Below are positions 6,870-13,978 of a stretch of DNA of 32,834 nt, in pieces. Numbering within the stretch: the stretch's first letter is position 1; every line of letters starts with the position of its first letter. This stretch comes from JBEKYH01 sp049511115. GTDB taxonomy: Bacteria; Planctomycetota; Phycisphaerae; Tepidisphaerales; Tepidisphaeraceae. Made by a program: the position numbers and the translations under genes. The stretch spans positions 1-32,834 of the forward strand of contig JBEKYH010000002.1 in NCBI GenBank assembly GCA_049511115.1. The letters are read 5' to 3'. The notes beneath the pieces are model-generated. The model was given only the letters and a program-made list of their open reading frames with translations. It searched no databases and was not told where the DNA came from.

Positions 6870-7724
6870 TTATTGTAATGCGCCCTCAAGCTGGAACGAC
6901 CCCGTCGGCGACTCGATTTTGCCCGACGACGGCTCATCCGTTACCGCGCCAATCGTGAGCCGAGGTGCGATATCCGCGGGAACCGTCGAAACCAACTCGG
7001 CATTGCCCGTAGAGTTGGGATCAAAATTCCCCGCGGGGATTTTCGTCTTCGCATCGGTCGTGACAAACCATAATTCGTACGTCTTCCCCGGCGGCGGCGG
7101 CTTGAGGCCGGTAGCGAAGAAATGCCATACCTGATGATCGGCATCCCAGAAGACGCGCGCGTGCGCGCCAGTGGGCTGCTGATTCGTGCCGTCCAAGGAG
7201 ATCACTTTCAAATTCGGCTCGGCAGCCCAGGAAGATAAATCCAGCAACACCGACCGCTGCGATATCAACTCCTGCTGCTGCTGCAGGAGCGCGTTCATCA
7301 CCAGCGCGTGCTGCGCCTCTTCCGAAGCGGTAGCGAATTGGCTCGCCTGCCGCGTCTGCATGCGCATGGCGAAGAAGAGCGAGACCACCACCGCTATCGT
7401 TGCCGCGATCGCCGCCGTCATGGCCAATTGGCTCATCCACGAGACCGGCATCATCTGCTGCCCCGCTCCGCGCGGCATTTGCGCCGTCCGCGGCGCACGG
7501 CTGGAGCCGATGGCCAGAAGAAGGCGCTGGCGGACTTCCTGCGGCGGCGCTTCGGGGGGAAGACTCAGCGCCAGCAAGGCCAGCGTCGCCTGTGCTTCAG
7601 CCAGTTTGCCCGCGCAGGTGGGACATCCCGCCGAGAGGTGTCCGCGCACCTCCTCCGCCTCGCGGTCGCTCAGTGCGCCGGCGGCGTAAAGCAGGACCTG
7701 ATCTGTAAACTCCTCGCAATTCAC
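6870..7724 (-). CDS. Anti-sigma factor, zinc-finger plus RskA-type C-terminal domain
   Basis: A 284-residue single-pass membrane protein. The N-terminal cytosolic part carries a zinc-binding anti-sigma motif (HLSAGCPTC, His-x4-Cys-x2-Cys). A transmembrane helix follows (TAAIAATIAVVVSLFFAM, about residues 100-120). The periplasmic part matches the anti-sigma-K (RskA) family: VWHFFATGLKPPPPGKTYEL, then WFVTTDAKTKIPAG. It probably holds the adjacent ECF sigma factor inactive until the extracytoplasmic domain is cleaved. GTG 7724 is preferred because GGAG lies seven bases upstream; the frame is open to another GTG at 7742. The cognate sigma gene lies upstream on the same strand with a 131-base gap. 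Confidence 0.85.
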   Translation of the reverse strand: MNCEEFTDQVLLYAAGALSDREAEEVRGHLSAGCPTCAGKLAEAQATLALLALSLPPEAPPQEVRQRLLLAIGSSRAPRTAQMPRGAGQQMMPVSWMSQLAMTAAIAATIAVVVSLFFAMRMQTRQASQFATASEEAQHALVMNALLQQQQELISQRSVLLDLSSWAAEPNLKVISLDGTNQQPTGAHARVFWDADHQVWHFFATGLKPPPPGKTYELWFVTTDAKTKIPAGNFDPNSTGNAELVSTVPADIAPRLTIGAVTDEPSSGKIESPTGSFQLEGALQ

Positions 7725-7855
7725 GAAACTTCTCCGCAACACAAAAGGACGTTGCCGCGACCTGAATCACATCCGCGGTGGATAATGTGTGACGCCCGAT
7801 GCCCGAATTTACCTGCCCCAACAAGCCGAAAGGTGCGACTCTTCCCAGCCGCCCC

Positions 7856-8434
7856 TTAATCCATACGAACAAACTCCCGTAAGTGGATGAGCCCCTGGCG
7901 AATGTAAGTTTTGATTGTCCCCAGCGGCTTCCCCAGCTTCTCGGCGATCTCAGTATGACTTAAATCGTCGAAAAAAGACATCTCCACCGCCTGCCGCTGT
8001 GCCGGGTCCAGCCGCGCCAGCGCCGCCCGCACCTTTTCACCCAATTCCTTGGTAATCGCATCGGTCAGCGGGGTGCCGGAAGAACTGGCAGAACTGGCGC
8101 CCCCGGAATAATCGGACTCGGTCTGAACCGTCCGCCGCTTCATCAGCGACCGGCGGCGGTCGATGGCCCGGCTCCGCGCCACCGTCAGGAGGTACGTCAG
8201 CGGGCTGCCCCGCGCCGCGTCGTAGCGGTCGGCCCGGCGCCAGATCTCCCAGAAGATATCGGCTAGTAAATCCTCGGCTTCAGAACGATCCCGCACGATC
8301 CTCAGGCAAAGCGCGAACACTAATGGAGAATGACGATCGTACAACGCCGCGATAGCCGTTGCGTCTCCGGCGGCGACAGCCTCCATCAGAAGAAAGTCGT
8401 CGGTTGTTTTAGCCCGTGCGGCTACCGCGGCCAA
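7856..8434 (-). CDS. ECF sigma factor (SigK-like), partner of the RskA-type anti-sigma factor
   Basis: A 192-residue sigma-70 family factor of extracytoplasmic-function type. Region 2 is seen as ALYDRHSPLVFALCLRIV, then EAEDLLADIFWEIWRRAD and LTYLLTVARSRAIDRRR. Region 4 is ALARLDPAQRQAVEMSFFDD followed by the helix-turn-helix LSHTEIAEKLGKPLGTIKTY. There is no in-frame ATG until codon 17 (position 8386), which would trim region 2. The TTG at 8434 has GGAGG five bases upstream and is the better start. Together with the following anti-sigma gene it forms a signalling pair. The inducing signal cannot be told from sequence. Confidence 0.9.
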   Translation of the reverse strand: MAAVAARAKTTDDFLLMEAVAAGDATAIAALYDRHSPLVFALCLRIVRDRSEAEDLLADIFWEIWRRADRYDAARGSPLTYLLTVARSRAIDRRRSLMKRRTVQTESDYSGGASSASSSGTPLTDAITKELGEKVRAALARLDPAQRQAVEMSFFDDLSHTEIAEKLGKPLGTIKTYIRQGLIHLREFVRMD

Positions 8435-8501
8435 ATCGGCCTCCCATGAAGCATGTCCGGTGTCGGCCTGTTTGTACCGACTAGAACATCAGAATATCCG
8501 G

Positions 8502-9167
8502 TTAGAACTTGTCGGGGAACTGCTGGCTGATCGCGTCGGACAACGCGATGGCCATCGTATCCATGAAGTGGGCGGCATCCCGCTCTTTTGTATAGGCACC
8601 CGCGTAGTCCTTCGAAGCTTGAGCATTCACCATGTCCATGATATTGGCGACCTGCTGCTTGGCCAGATCGGCCACCGGCCCTTGCTTGAGGCCGCCGTTG
8701 GTCACCGTCTGGAAGAACGTTCCAAAGTCCTGCGCGAATTGGACCAGATTTTTCACGGCCGCCGCCTCACCGTCCTTGTCGCTCTTGGCCAACGCGGTGG
8801 TGTAATCGTTGATGTATCCAATATACGGACGCCAGATTCCCAGGAAGTCTTTCTTCTGGTCATCGCCGTAAACATTGGCAATGACATTGGACAATTCGGT
8901 GCTATTGGCGTCAACCGCGCCCGCGGCTGCATTGTATTCGTCGGTTCGGCCGCCCAGGGCGGCGTCTGTCATCGCCGCGGTCAATTCAATATGCTCGCGA
9001 AGGAGTGAATCGAGCGTGGTCCGCAGGTTGGCGGCGGCTGTGTCGGCGTGGGTCGTGCCCGAACCGGCCGTATTGTCCGTGTTGGACATGCATCCGCCCA
9101 TCACGATAGCGGCGGCCAAAACCAAGCCGCTGCCGACAACCTTACCGCCGCGAAAAGTTGAAACCAT
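8502..9167 (-). CDS. Putative lipoprotein with helical repeats (copper amine oxidase-like module)
   Basis: A 221-residue exported protein. The signal sequence (GKVVGSGLVLAAAIVMGGC) ends in a lipobox-like MGGC, so lipid attachment is likely. The mature part is all helical and contains a module I associate with proteins labelled copper-amine-oxidase-like in Firmicutes: LRTTLDSLLREHIELTAAM, AAAGAVDANSTELSNVIANV and FLGIWRPYIGYINDYTTAL. No catalytic residues of a real amine oxidase are present, so the label carries no function. The start at ATG 9167 is supported by AGGAG eight bases upstream. The gene stands alone between the ECF sigma factor and a membrane protein and could belong to the sigma factor regulon. 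Confidence 0.75.
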   Translation of the reverse strand: MVSTFRGGKVVGSGLVLAAAIVMGGCMSNTDNTAGSGTTHADTAAANLRTTLDSLLREHIELTAAMTDAALGGRTDEYNAAAGAVDANSTELSNVIANVYGDDQKKDFLGIWRPYIGYINDYTTALAKSDKDGEAAAVKNLVQFAQDFGTFFQTVTNGGLKQGPVADLAKQQVANIMDMVNAQASKDYAGAYTKERDAAHFMDTMAIALSDAISQQFPDKF

Positions 9168-9278
9168 CTTGCAGTCTCCTGTTCCCAAAGTGAACGCACA
9201 AATTTAACCCTGGGCGGATTATAACGTGTGTAAGACGCCACGAAAGACCCCGCATATCGAATTCGGCGTTGCGAGCTA

Positions 9279-9983
9279 TCAGCGTTGGCTCGATTTTTGC
9301 ACAAGGCGCATTTGCTCTACGGCCGGCAGAAGCTGCCTGCCCAATTGCAGCATGCGTTCAAATTCTTCCGTGCTCATCAGGCGGCTGGAGAAATCCAGCC
9401 AGATCGCGCGGCCGCAGACCAGCACGCCGACATCAGAGCGAAGCAGGTTCCGCGCGGGCAATTCGGCAAAAACCGACGCGAATGCCGAGGCAAAGGCGGC
9501 CTCACAGCCGAACAGCACGAACTGTTCCGGCGCCGACAGTGACGGAAAGCTGGAGAGCGAGAACAGATCGACGAAGCTCACGGCATGACTCACCGGGCGC
9601 AATCCGGTCGGCGGGCATGATTCCAGAAGATCGCTTTGCATGGCCATAATCCGCCAGCGCGGAACATTGCCCTGCGCTTCCGGCGGTGAATCGGTAGTCA
9701 ATTCGGCCAGCGCCCAGTTTGGTCCGACAATCGTTATACTGGCCCGCGGATGAAACGCCTCAAGCCTCTTCAACGGAAGCGGCGGCTCACCGCGCCAGGG
9801 TGACTCGATCAGATGGCCGCCATGCAGGCGCGCCCATTGCCGAATGACAGACTCCTGATGTTTCCTGGCGATCTGACGGGCGAGCAAGCTGAAAACCGCC
9901 ACCGACGCGGCTAACATCACAGCCAGCACCGCCAACACCGTCCCGGACAAAGCGGCGGGCAGCGTTTGGCCCGATATCACCAT
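9279..9983 (-). CDS. Single-pass membrane protein of unknown function
   Basis: A 234-residue protein. It has one N-terminal transmembrane helix (ALSGTVLAVLAVMLAASVAVFSLL without the ends, about residues 11-35) followed by RQIARKHQ, so the bulk would sit in the cytoplasm under the positive-inside rule. The remainder is a globular domain with alternating strands (ASITIVGPNWALAELTTD, RWRIMAMQSD, QFVLFGCEAAFASAFASVF, GVLVCGRAIWLDFSSRL) and a helical end (EEFERMLQLGRQLLPAVEQM). I recognise no family. Codon use matches the neighbours, which supports a real gene. The ATG at 9983 has only weak ribosome binding support. Confidence 0.6.
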   Translation of the reverse strand: MVISGQTLPAALSGTVLAVLAVMLAASVAVFSLLARQIARKHQESVIRQWARLHGGHLIESPWRGEPPLPLKRLEAFHPRASITIVGPNWALAELTTDSPPEAQGNVPRWRIMAMQSDLLESCPPTGLRPVSHAVSFVDLFSLSSFPSLSAPEQFVLFGCEAAFASAFASVFAELPARNLLRSDVGVLVCGRAIWLDFSSRLMSTEEFERMLQLGRQLLPAVEQMRLVQKSSQR

Positions 9984-10033
9984 GCGTCCGATATTAACGC
10001 TCGCCGCCAGCGAGTAAAATGGGTCTGAATAAC

Positions 10034-10130
10034 GACTGAGTGCTGAGGACTGAGGACTGAGGCGCAGAAAAACCCAAAGCCGTTCCTGAACTCATCTTCC
10101 TCTCAGTCCTCCAGGCCCCCCAGGGCCTGG
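10034..10130. repeat. CTGAGGACT tandem repeats and palindromes in a non-coding spacer
   Basis: CTGAGGACT-type units repeat three times at 10034-10062. A complementary CTCAGTCCT at 10102-10110 could pair with them over 9 bases. Directly after lies a perfect 8-bp stem, CCAGGCCC/GGGCCTGG at 10111-10130. This looks like debris of dispersed short repeats rather than a regulatory site. Confidence 0.5.
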
Positions 10131-10202
10131 CCGCGGCCGGTAATGTTTCGTGGCGATTATAAATCCCGTACCTCAACACCCTTCACCGATAGACGTTGTT
10201 AC

Positions 10203-10613
10203 ATGGCCGATTTCAGCCGTATCGTAAACCAGGCCAAAAAGCGCTACCACGTCCGTGTGCGCCGCTGGCGAACTTCCATGAGTGGCGCAGCGTGGCGGGC
10301 TTACCATTGCGACGGCCGAACCGTTAACTGGATCGAAGCCCCCCGCCCCAAAACCCCCATCAGCCTTTCCATCTTCCTCCACGAAATCGGCCACCATGCC
10401 ATAGGCTTTGAAAAGTACAAAAAGCGCTGCGAAGAAGAGTATCACGTCTGGTTGTGGGCTCTGGCAGAGATGAAACGCTGCGGCGTCGAGCCTGACGCGC
10501 GCGTAAAACGGCGCTTTGATCTCTCCATGCGCTACGCCGTCGCCAAGGCCATGCGCCGCGGGATCAAGAATCTCCCCAGCAAACTGCGCCGATTTGCCCC
10601 GCGCCCTCCCTAA
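10203..10613 (+). CDS. Small HEXXH-motif protein, putative zinc metallopeptidase-like
   Basis: A 136-residue basic protein. It contains IFLHEIGHHAIGFEKYKKRC, which has the HExGH zinc-binding helix of gluzincin/ImmA-type peptidases (two histidines and the catalytic glutamate). A third zinc ligand could be the downstream EEEYHVWLWAL segment, where glutamates and a histidine lie 15-20 residues on, as in IrrE/ImmA-like folds. The family cannot be named with confidence. The start is taken at ATG 10203 (MADFSRIV), where the ordered sequence begins. The frame is open to ATG 10143 but the added residues look non-coding. A TATAAA at 10158-10163 is a possible -10 element. The gene ends just before a strong terminator. 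Confidence 0.7.
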   Translation: MADFSRIVNQAKKRYHVRVRRWRTSMSGAAWRAYHCDGRTVNWIEAPRPKTPISLSIFLHEIGHHAIGFEKYKKRCEEEYHVWLWALAEMKRCGVEPDARVKRRFDLSMRYAVAKAMRRGIKNLPSKLRRFAPRPP

Positions 10614-10619
10614 AAAGAA

Positions 10620-10656
10620 GACGCCGAAAGGAACGTCCATCATTCCTTTCGGCGTC
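10620..10656. terminator. Strong bidirectional terminator hairpin
   Basis: Perfect 14-bp stem (GACGCCGAAAGGAA at 10620-10633, TTCCTTTCGGCGTC at 10643-10656) with a 9-base loop. It lies between the convergent HEXXH gene and the sigma factor gene. A-rich sequence precedes it on the + strand (TAAAAAGAA), which becomes a U-run for minus-strand transcripts. Confidence 0.8.
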
Positions 10657-10723
10657 AATGACGGAAGCGCGTCAGCCACTTCCGCGTTTTTTTCTCAATC
10701 CGCTTGCCTTAATCGGCGCTCCG

Positions 10724-11722
10724 TTAGTCAGCGCCTTGTGCCACCACCGCTGGCTGCACGTGCGTCCGCACTCTCAGGACGCCGTCTTCCATGACCGCGC
10801 GAATCTTGGCCAGGGCCTTATTTTGAATCTGCCGCACGCGCTCCTTGGTCACCCCGATGATCCGGCCGACCTCTTCGAGCGTGAGCGGTGACTCATCTTC
10901 CTGCTTCCAGTTGAACCGGCGGCGGATGACCGTCTGTTCAATATTGGATAGATCGGCCAGGTTGCGCTCGACGATCGCTTTAAGCTCGTCGATGCAATCT
11001 TCCTCCACCGCGTCGCGGCGGCGGTCCTGCCAATCACTCTTCTCCAGGTCCGGCTCAAACTCAACCGGGAACCGATTGCGATGCCGCGTGGCTTTCATCG
11101 CCGTGCGGCTGAACGCCTTCAGGATGGCCCGGCAGGCATAAGTACTGAACTTAAAGCCGCGATCGACGTTGAATTTTTCAACGGCCCGCAAAAGGGCCAT
11201 GTTTCCTTCGCTGACGACCTCGGCAAAATCCAGGTCTCCCAGCCGGGTGCGCTTGGCCATCGCCAGCACCAGGGCCAGATTGGTCCGGACGAGATATTCT
11301 CGGAAATGCTCAAACTTGCGATGCCACTCAGCGAATTCCTTGGCCAAATCCAAGGTAAGACCTTCGGCCCGGATTTTCCGCTTGAGGCGGCCGAGCTTTA
11401 CCTTGCAGTAATTGAACCGGTAGAACATCAGCCGCTCTTCCGCGGCGCCCATGAGCTGCGGCGCACCGGTCGTGCTGGGATCGGCCCCATCCTCGCGGGT
11501 GGGTTGATACCAGCTCGTTAGCGGCAGAATCGGCTCGTTCTCAAAGTTAAACAGCTCCTGTTCAATCCCTTTGCGACGGAACATCGGACTGTCCATGAAC
11601 TTATAGTTTTCTTCCAAAAGTTGCTCGACCTGGCGTCGGAGCGGGCGCGGAATCGGCGCGGACCGGACTGACGCCTTTTCTTTCTTTGCGGCGGGTTCTT
11701 TACCCGCGATAAGGACGGCCAT
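10724..11722 (-). CDS. RNA polymerase sigma factor, SigA/RpoD-like group 2
   Basis: A 332-residue sigma-70 protein with regions 2, 3 and 4. Region 2.1 shows FREYLVRTNLALVLAMAKR, regions 2.3-2.4 show EKFNVDRGFKFSTYACRAI, and region 4.2 shows LTLEEVGRIIGVTKERVRQI followed by QNKALAKIR. It lacks the long region 1.1 and non-conserved insert of a primary sigma factor, and its region 2.4 (RAILKAFSR in place of RQAITRA) is divergent. I therefore read it as an alternative group 2-type factor common in planctomycetes. The start at ATG 11722 is supported by GGAGGT five bases upstream. It is transcribed alone from a good promoter at 11813-11841 and ends at the shared terminator hairpin. Confidence 0.9.
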   Translation of the reverse strand: MAVLIAGKEPAAKKEKASVRSAPIPRPLRRQVEQLLEENYKFMDSPMFRRKGIEQELFNFENEPILPLTSWYQPTREDGADPSTTGAPQLMGAAEERLMFYRFNYCKVKLGRLKRKIRAEGLTLDLAKEFAEWHRKFEHFREYLVRTNLALVLAMAKRTRLGDLDFAEVVSEGNMALLRAVEKFNVDRGFKFSTYACRAILKAFSRTAMKATRHRNRFPVEFEPDLEKSDWQDRRRDAVEEDCIDELKAIVERNLADLSNIEQTVIRRRFNWKQEDESPLTLEEVGRIIGVTKERVRQIQNKALAKIRAVMEDGVLRVRTHVQPAVVAQGAD

Positions 11723-11812
11723 GACAGACCTCCATTTCTTTCCCTTCATCCCTACTAGCAAAGGGCGGACACAACGCCCCATATTATGCGATTTTTTTTC
11801 GTTCGCTCCTCA

Positions 11813-11841
11813 ATTATCGTCCAATTGAGACCGAAAATCAA
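11813..11841 (-). promoter_or_regulatory. Sigma-70-type promoter of the SigA-like gene
   Basis: On the minus strand, TTGATT (11836-11841) and GATAAT (11813-11818) are separated by exactly 17 bases and stand about 90 bases before ATG 11722. The surrounding 11780-11940 block is markedly A/T-rich compared with the rest of the window. The other half of this block is the upstream region of nadD, where I could not find an equally good promoter. Confidence 0.6.
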
Positions 11842-12019
11842 CTAAATTTTCTTGCGTTTAATCCATATAAAACATACACTTACGTTGCTAAAACGCCTGT
11901 CCGAAAAACCTTATAGATAATTTGCCATTACCTTAGGTCGCACGGTTGTCCAGATAGGGCCATGACGCTACATTGGGCAAGCAAATTGCCCAGTTGGACC
12001 ATTTTTGGCAGCCGAGACC

Positions 12020-12643
12020 ATGCCCAAACTCTGCCTTGGCGGAGCGTTTAATCCCATTCACCATGGCCACCTGATCTGCGCCCGCGCGGCTGCCGAGGCG
12101 GCCGGCCTGGATACTGTCGTGCTCGTACCTAATCACGTCCCACCCCTCAACAAGTTACACCCTCAGGCTATTCCCTTAGAACTGGCCTCCCCCCAGGACC
12201 GGCTCCAAATGTGCCGTCTGGCCATCGCGGATGCCGACGGCTTTGAAGTAGACGACCGGGAGCTGCGCCGGGAGGGGCCTAGTTACACCATCGACACGGC
12301 CCACCAACTTCTACGCGACGGATGGCCGCAGGTTCATTGGCTGATCGGGGCCGATCAGGTGCAAATCTTGCCTAAATGGCATGAAGCGACCGAATTGGTC
12401 AAACTGGTCCACTTCCTGGTGATGGGCCGGCCGGGTTCGGTGATCGATTGGGACAGCATCCCTGCGCAGTTTCGATTCCTGGCCGACCGCGTCATCCCCG
12501 CACCGGCAATGGATATTTCCTCGACGCTCGTCCGCCGCCGCGTGGCCGAGGGACTCCCCATCGACTTCCTTACGCCTCCGGCCGTCTGCCGATACATTGA
12601 GGACCACGGTCTGTATCGAAGCTCACAGACCTGCGACTCATGA
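12020..12643 (+). CDS. nadD: Nicotinate-nucleotide adenylyltransferase
   Basis: A 207-residue enzyme that makes deamido-NAD from nicotinate mononucleotide and ATP in NAD biosynthesis. The nucleotidyltransferase signature is complete: GGAFNPIHHGHL (residues 7-18) contains the (H/T)xGH motif, and ISSTLVRRR near residues 164-172 is the ISSTxxR phosphate-binding motif. VVLVPNHVPPLNK and WLIGADQ are also family hallmarks. The start is at ATG 12020, directly before the first beta-strand; the ribosome binding site is weak. The gene overlaps waaA by four bases (ATGA), so the two are translationally coupled. No rsfS or obg neighbour is present. Confidence 0.95.
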   Translation: MPKLCLGGAFNPIHHGHLICARAAAEAAGLDTVVLVPNHVPPLNKLHPQAIPLELASPQDRLQMCRLAIADADGFEVDDRELRREGPSYTIDTAHQLLRDGWPQVHWLIGADQVQILPKWHEATELVKLVHFLVMGRPGSVIDWDSIPAQFRFLADRVIPAPAMDISSTLVRRRVAEGLPIDFLTPPAVCRYIEDHGLYRSSQTCDS

Positions 12644-13953
12644 ACCTTTACGACATCGCCTATCTGCTGGGAGGTTGTCTGGCCGCGCCGGCGTGGCTTC
12701 TCCGAGGGGCTTCCAGAAAAAAGGTCCTGGGCGCCCTCAAAGGCCGCATGGGGCATATTCCCCCTCGGACGGGCAGCGCCACCGGAATCCTTATCCATGC
12801 AGTGAGCCTAGGCGAAATGAATGCCACCCGGGAGTTGGTCCGCCGCCTGCGCCTCGCCCGCAACGAAGGGCAACTGCATTTCATCATCACCACCACCACC
12901 GACACCGGCTTTGCGCGCGGTCAGGAACTCTACGGCAGCCAAAGCGATGTGACACTGGTTCGCTTTCCCCTGGATTTCAGTTGGGCCGTGAATCGCCTGT
13001 TGGAAAGCCTTCGCCCAAGTGTCGCGGTGCTGATGGAATTGGAAGTCTGGCCCAATTTCCTTCGCCAATGCCGCCGGGCGGGAATCCCCGTCCTCATTAT
13101 TAATGGACGGCTCACCGAGGCCAGCTTCTCGCGCTACGCCCGCATCAAGCCAATGGCACGAGCCATGTTCCGTCAAGTTCAGGCCATTTGCGCTCAGGAT
13201 GAGATTTACGCCAAGCGGTTTATTGAGCTAGGCGCCGATCCGGCCGCCGTTAGCGTCACTGGCACCATGAAATTCGACACCGCCGAGATATCCGAGCCAG
13301 TCGAGGCCGCCCAGACATTAGCTCGCGCCACCAGTGTAAGCGCCGGCGACGGCCCGATCTGGCTATGCGCCTCAACCGGACCGGGTGAGGAGGCGATTGT
13401 CCTGGAGCAATACCGCGCATTGCTGGCCCGCTTTCCGACTTTGCGATTAGTCATCGTGCCTCGCCACCCCCAGCGATTCGACGAAGCCGCAGGCCTGATC
13501 GCCACCGCCGGATTTCCCTGCCTGCGGCGGTCGCGCGCCGCCGCTACACCCTCTCCCGGTATTCCGGGAGAGGTTCGCCGGCGAGTCATCCTCGGCGACA
13601 CCATGGGCGAACTGCGCGCCTGGTATTCCCTGGCCGACGTCGTCTTCGTCGGCCGGACGCTCGTGGATTTAGGCCCGCGCCAGCACGGCAGCGACATGAT
13701 CGAGCCTGCCGCGCTGGCCAAGCCCGTGGTCGTCGGTCCCTTTACCGGCAATTTCGCCGAACCGATGGCCAAATTCCTGGACGCCGATGCAATGGTAGAA
13801 GTGAACAGCCCCAATGAATTAGGCAAAGAAACCGCCGAACTCCTCCAGGACACCCAGCGCGCCGCCGCCCTTGGCCGGCGCGCCAAACAAGTCGTGGCCA
13901 GTGAGCGCGGCGCCACCGACCGCCACGTCAACGCCATTCTGAAATTGCTGTAA
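12640..13953 (+). CDS. waaA: 3-deoxy-D-manno-octulosonic acid (Kdo) transferase
   Basis: A 437-residue GT30 glycosyltransferase that adds Kdo to lipid A at the inner membrane, which implies an LPS-bearing outer membrane. The N-terminal membrane-associated segment (YDIAYLLGGCLAAPAWLL) is followed by GRMG and the acceptor-side motif IHAVSLGEMNAT. MELEVWPNFLRQCRRAGIP, VLIINGRLTE and the C-terminal donor-site segment LGDTMGELRAWYSLADVVFVG (shortened here at its ends) are also present. LEPAAL-type residues appear as MIEPAALAKPVVVGP. Between LRRSR and VILGD lies a stretch AAATPSPGIPGEVRRR encoded by a palindromic repeat (13551-13572), apparently inserted in frame. The start overlaps the nadD stop. 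Confidence 0.95.
   Translation: MNLYDIAYLLGGCLAAPAWLLRGASRKKVLGALKGRMGHIPPRTGSATGILIHAVSLGEMNATRELVRRLRLARNEGQLHFIITTTTDTGFARGQELYGSQSDVTLVRFPLDFSWAVNRLLESLRPSVAVLMELEVWPNFLRQCRRAGIPVLIINGRLTEASFSRYARIKPMARAMFRQVQAICAQDEIYAKRFIELGADPAAVSVTGTMKFDTAEISEPVEAAQTLARATSVSAGDGPIWLCASTGPGEEAIVLEQYRALLARFPTLRLVIVPRHPQRFDEAAGLIATAGFPCLRRSRAAATPSPGIPGEVRRRVILGDTMGELRAWYSLADVVFVGRTLVDLGPRQHGSDMIEPAALAKPVVVGPFTGNFAEPMAKFLDADAMVEVNSPNELGKETAELLQDTQRAAALGRRAKQVVASERGATDRHVNAILKLL
13551..13572. repeat. REP-like palindrome inside waaA
   Basis: A perfect 9-bp stem, CTCTCCCGG and CCGGGAGAG, around the loop TATT. Its centre CCGGTATTCCGG is the same core as in the tandem array at 869-942. It sits within codons for SPGIPGE of WaaA and keeps the frame open. 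Confidence 0.75.
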
Positions 13954-13978
13954 TAAACCCAACGCGGAAGGAACTAAC

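Noticed and set aside
7775..7795. DnaA-box-like sequence (TTATCCACC on the minus strand)
   Set aside because: It is a single copy with one mismatch and far from the GC-skew change; one such site is expected by chance.
7308..7859. 183-codon + strand frame opposite the anti-sigma gene
   Set aside because: It has very high Arg content and no motifs; the minus strand encodes a clear zinc-finger/RskA protein.
8502..9167. Copper amine oxidase enzyme
   Set aside because: The similarity is only to a helical module found in proteins carrying that label; length and residues do not fit a real amine oxidase.
10173..10679. 168-codon minus-strand frame over the HEXXH gene
   Set aside because: It would run through the strong terminator hairpin, has no ribosome binding site, and the opposite strand has the HExGH motif.
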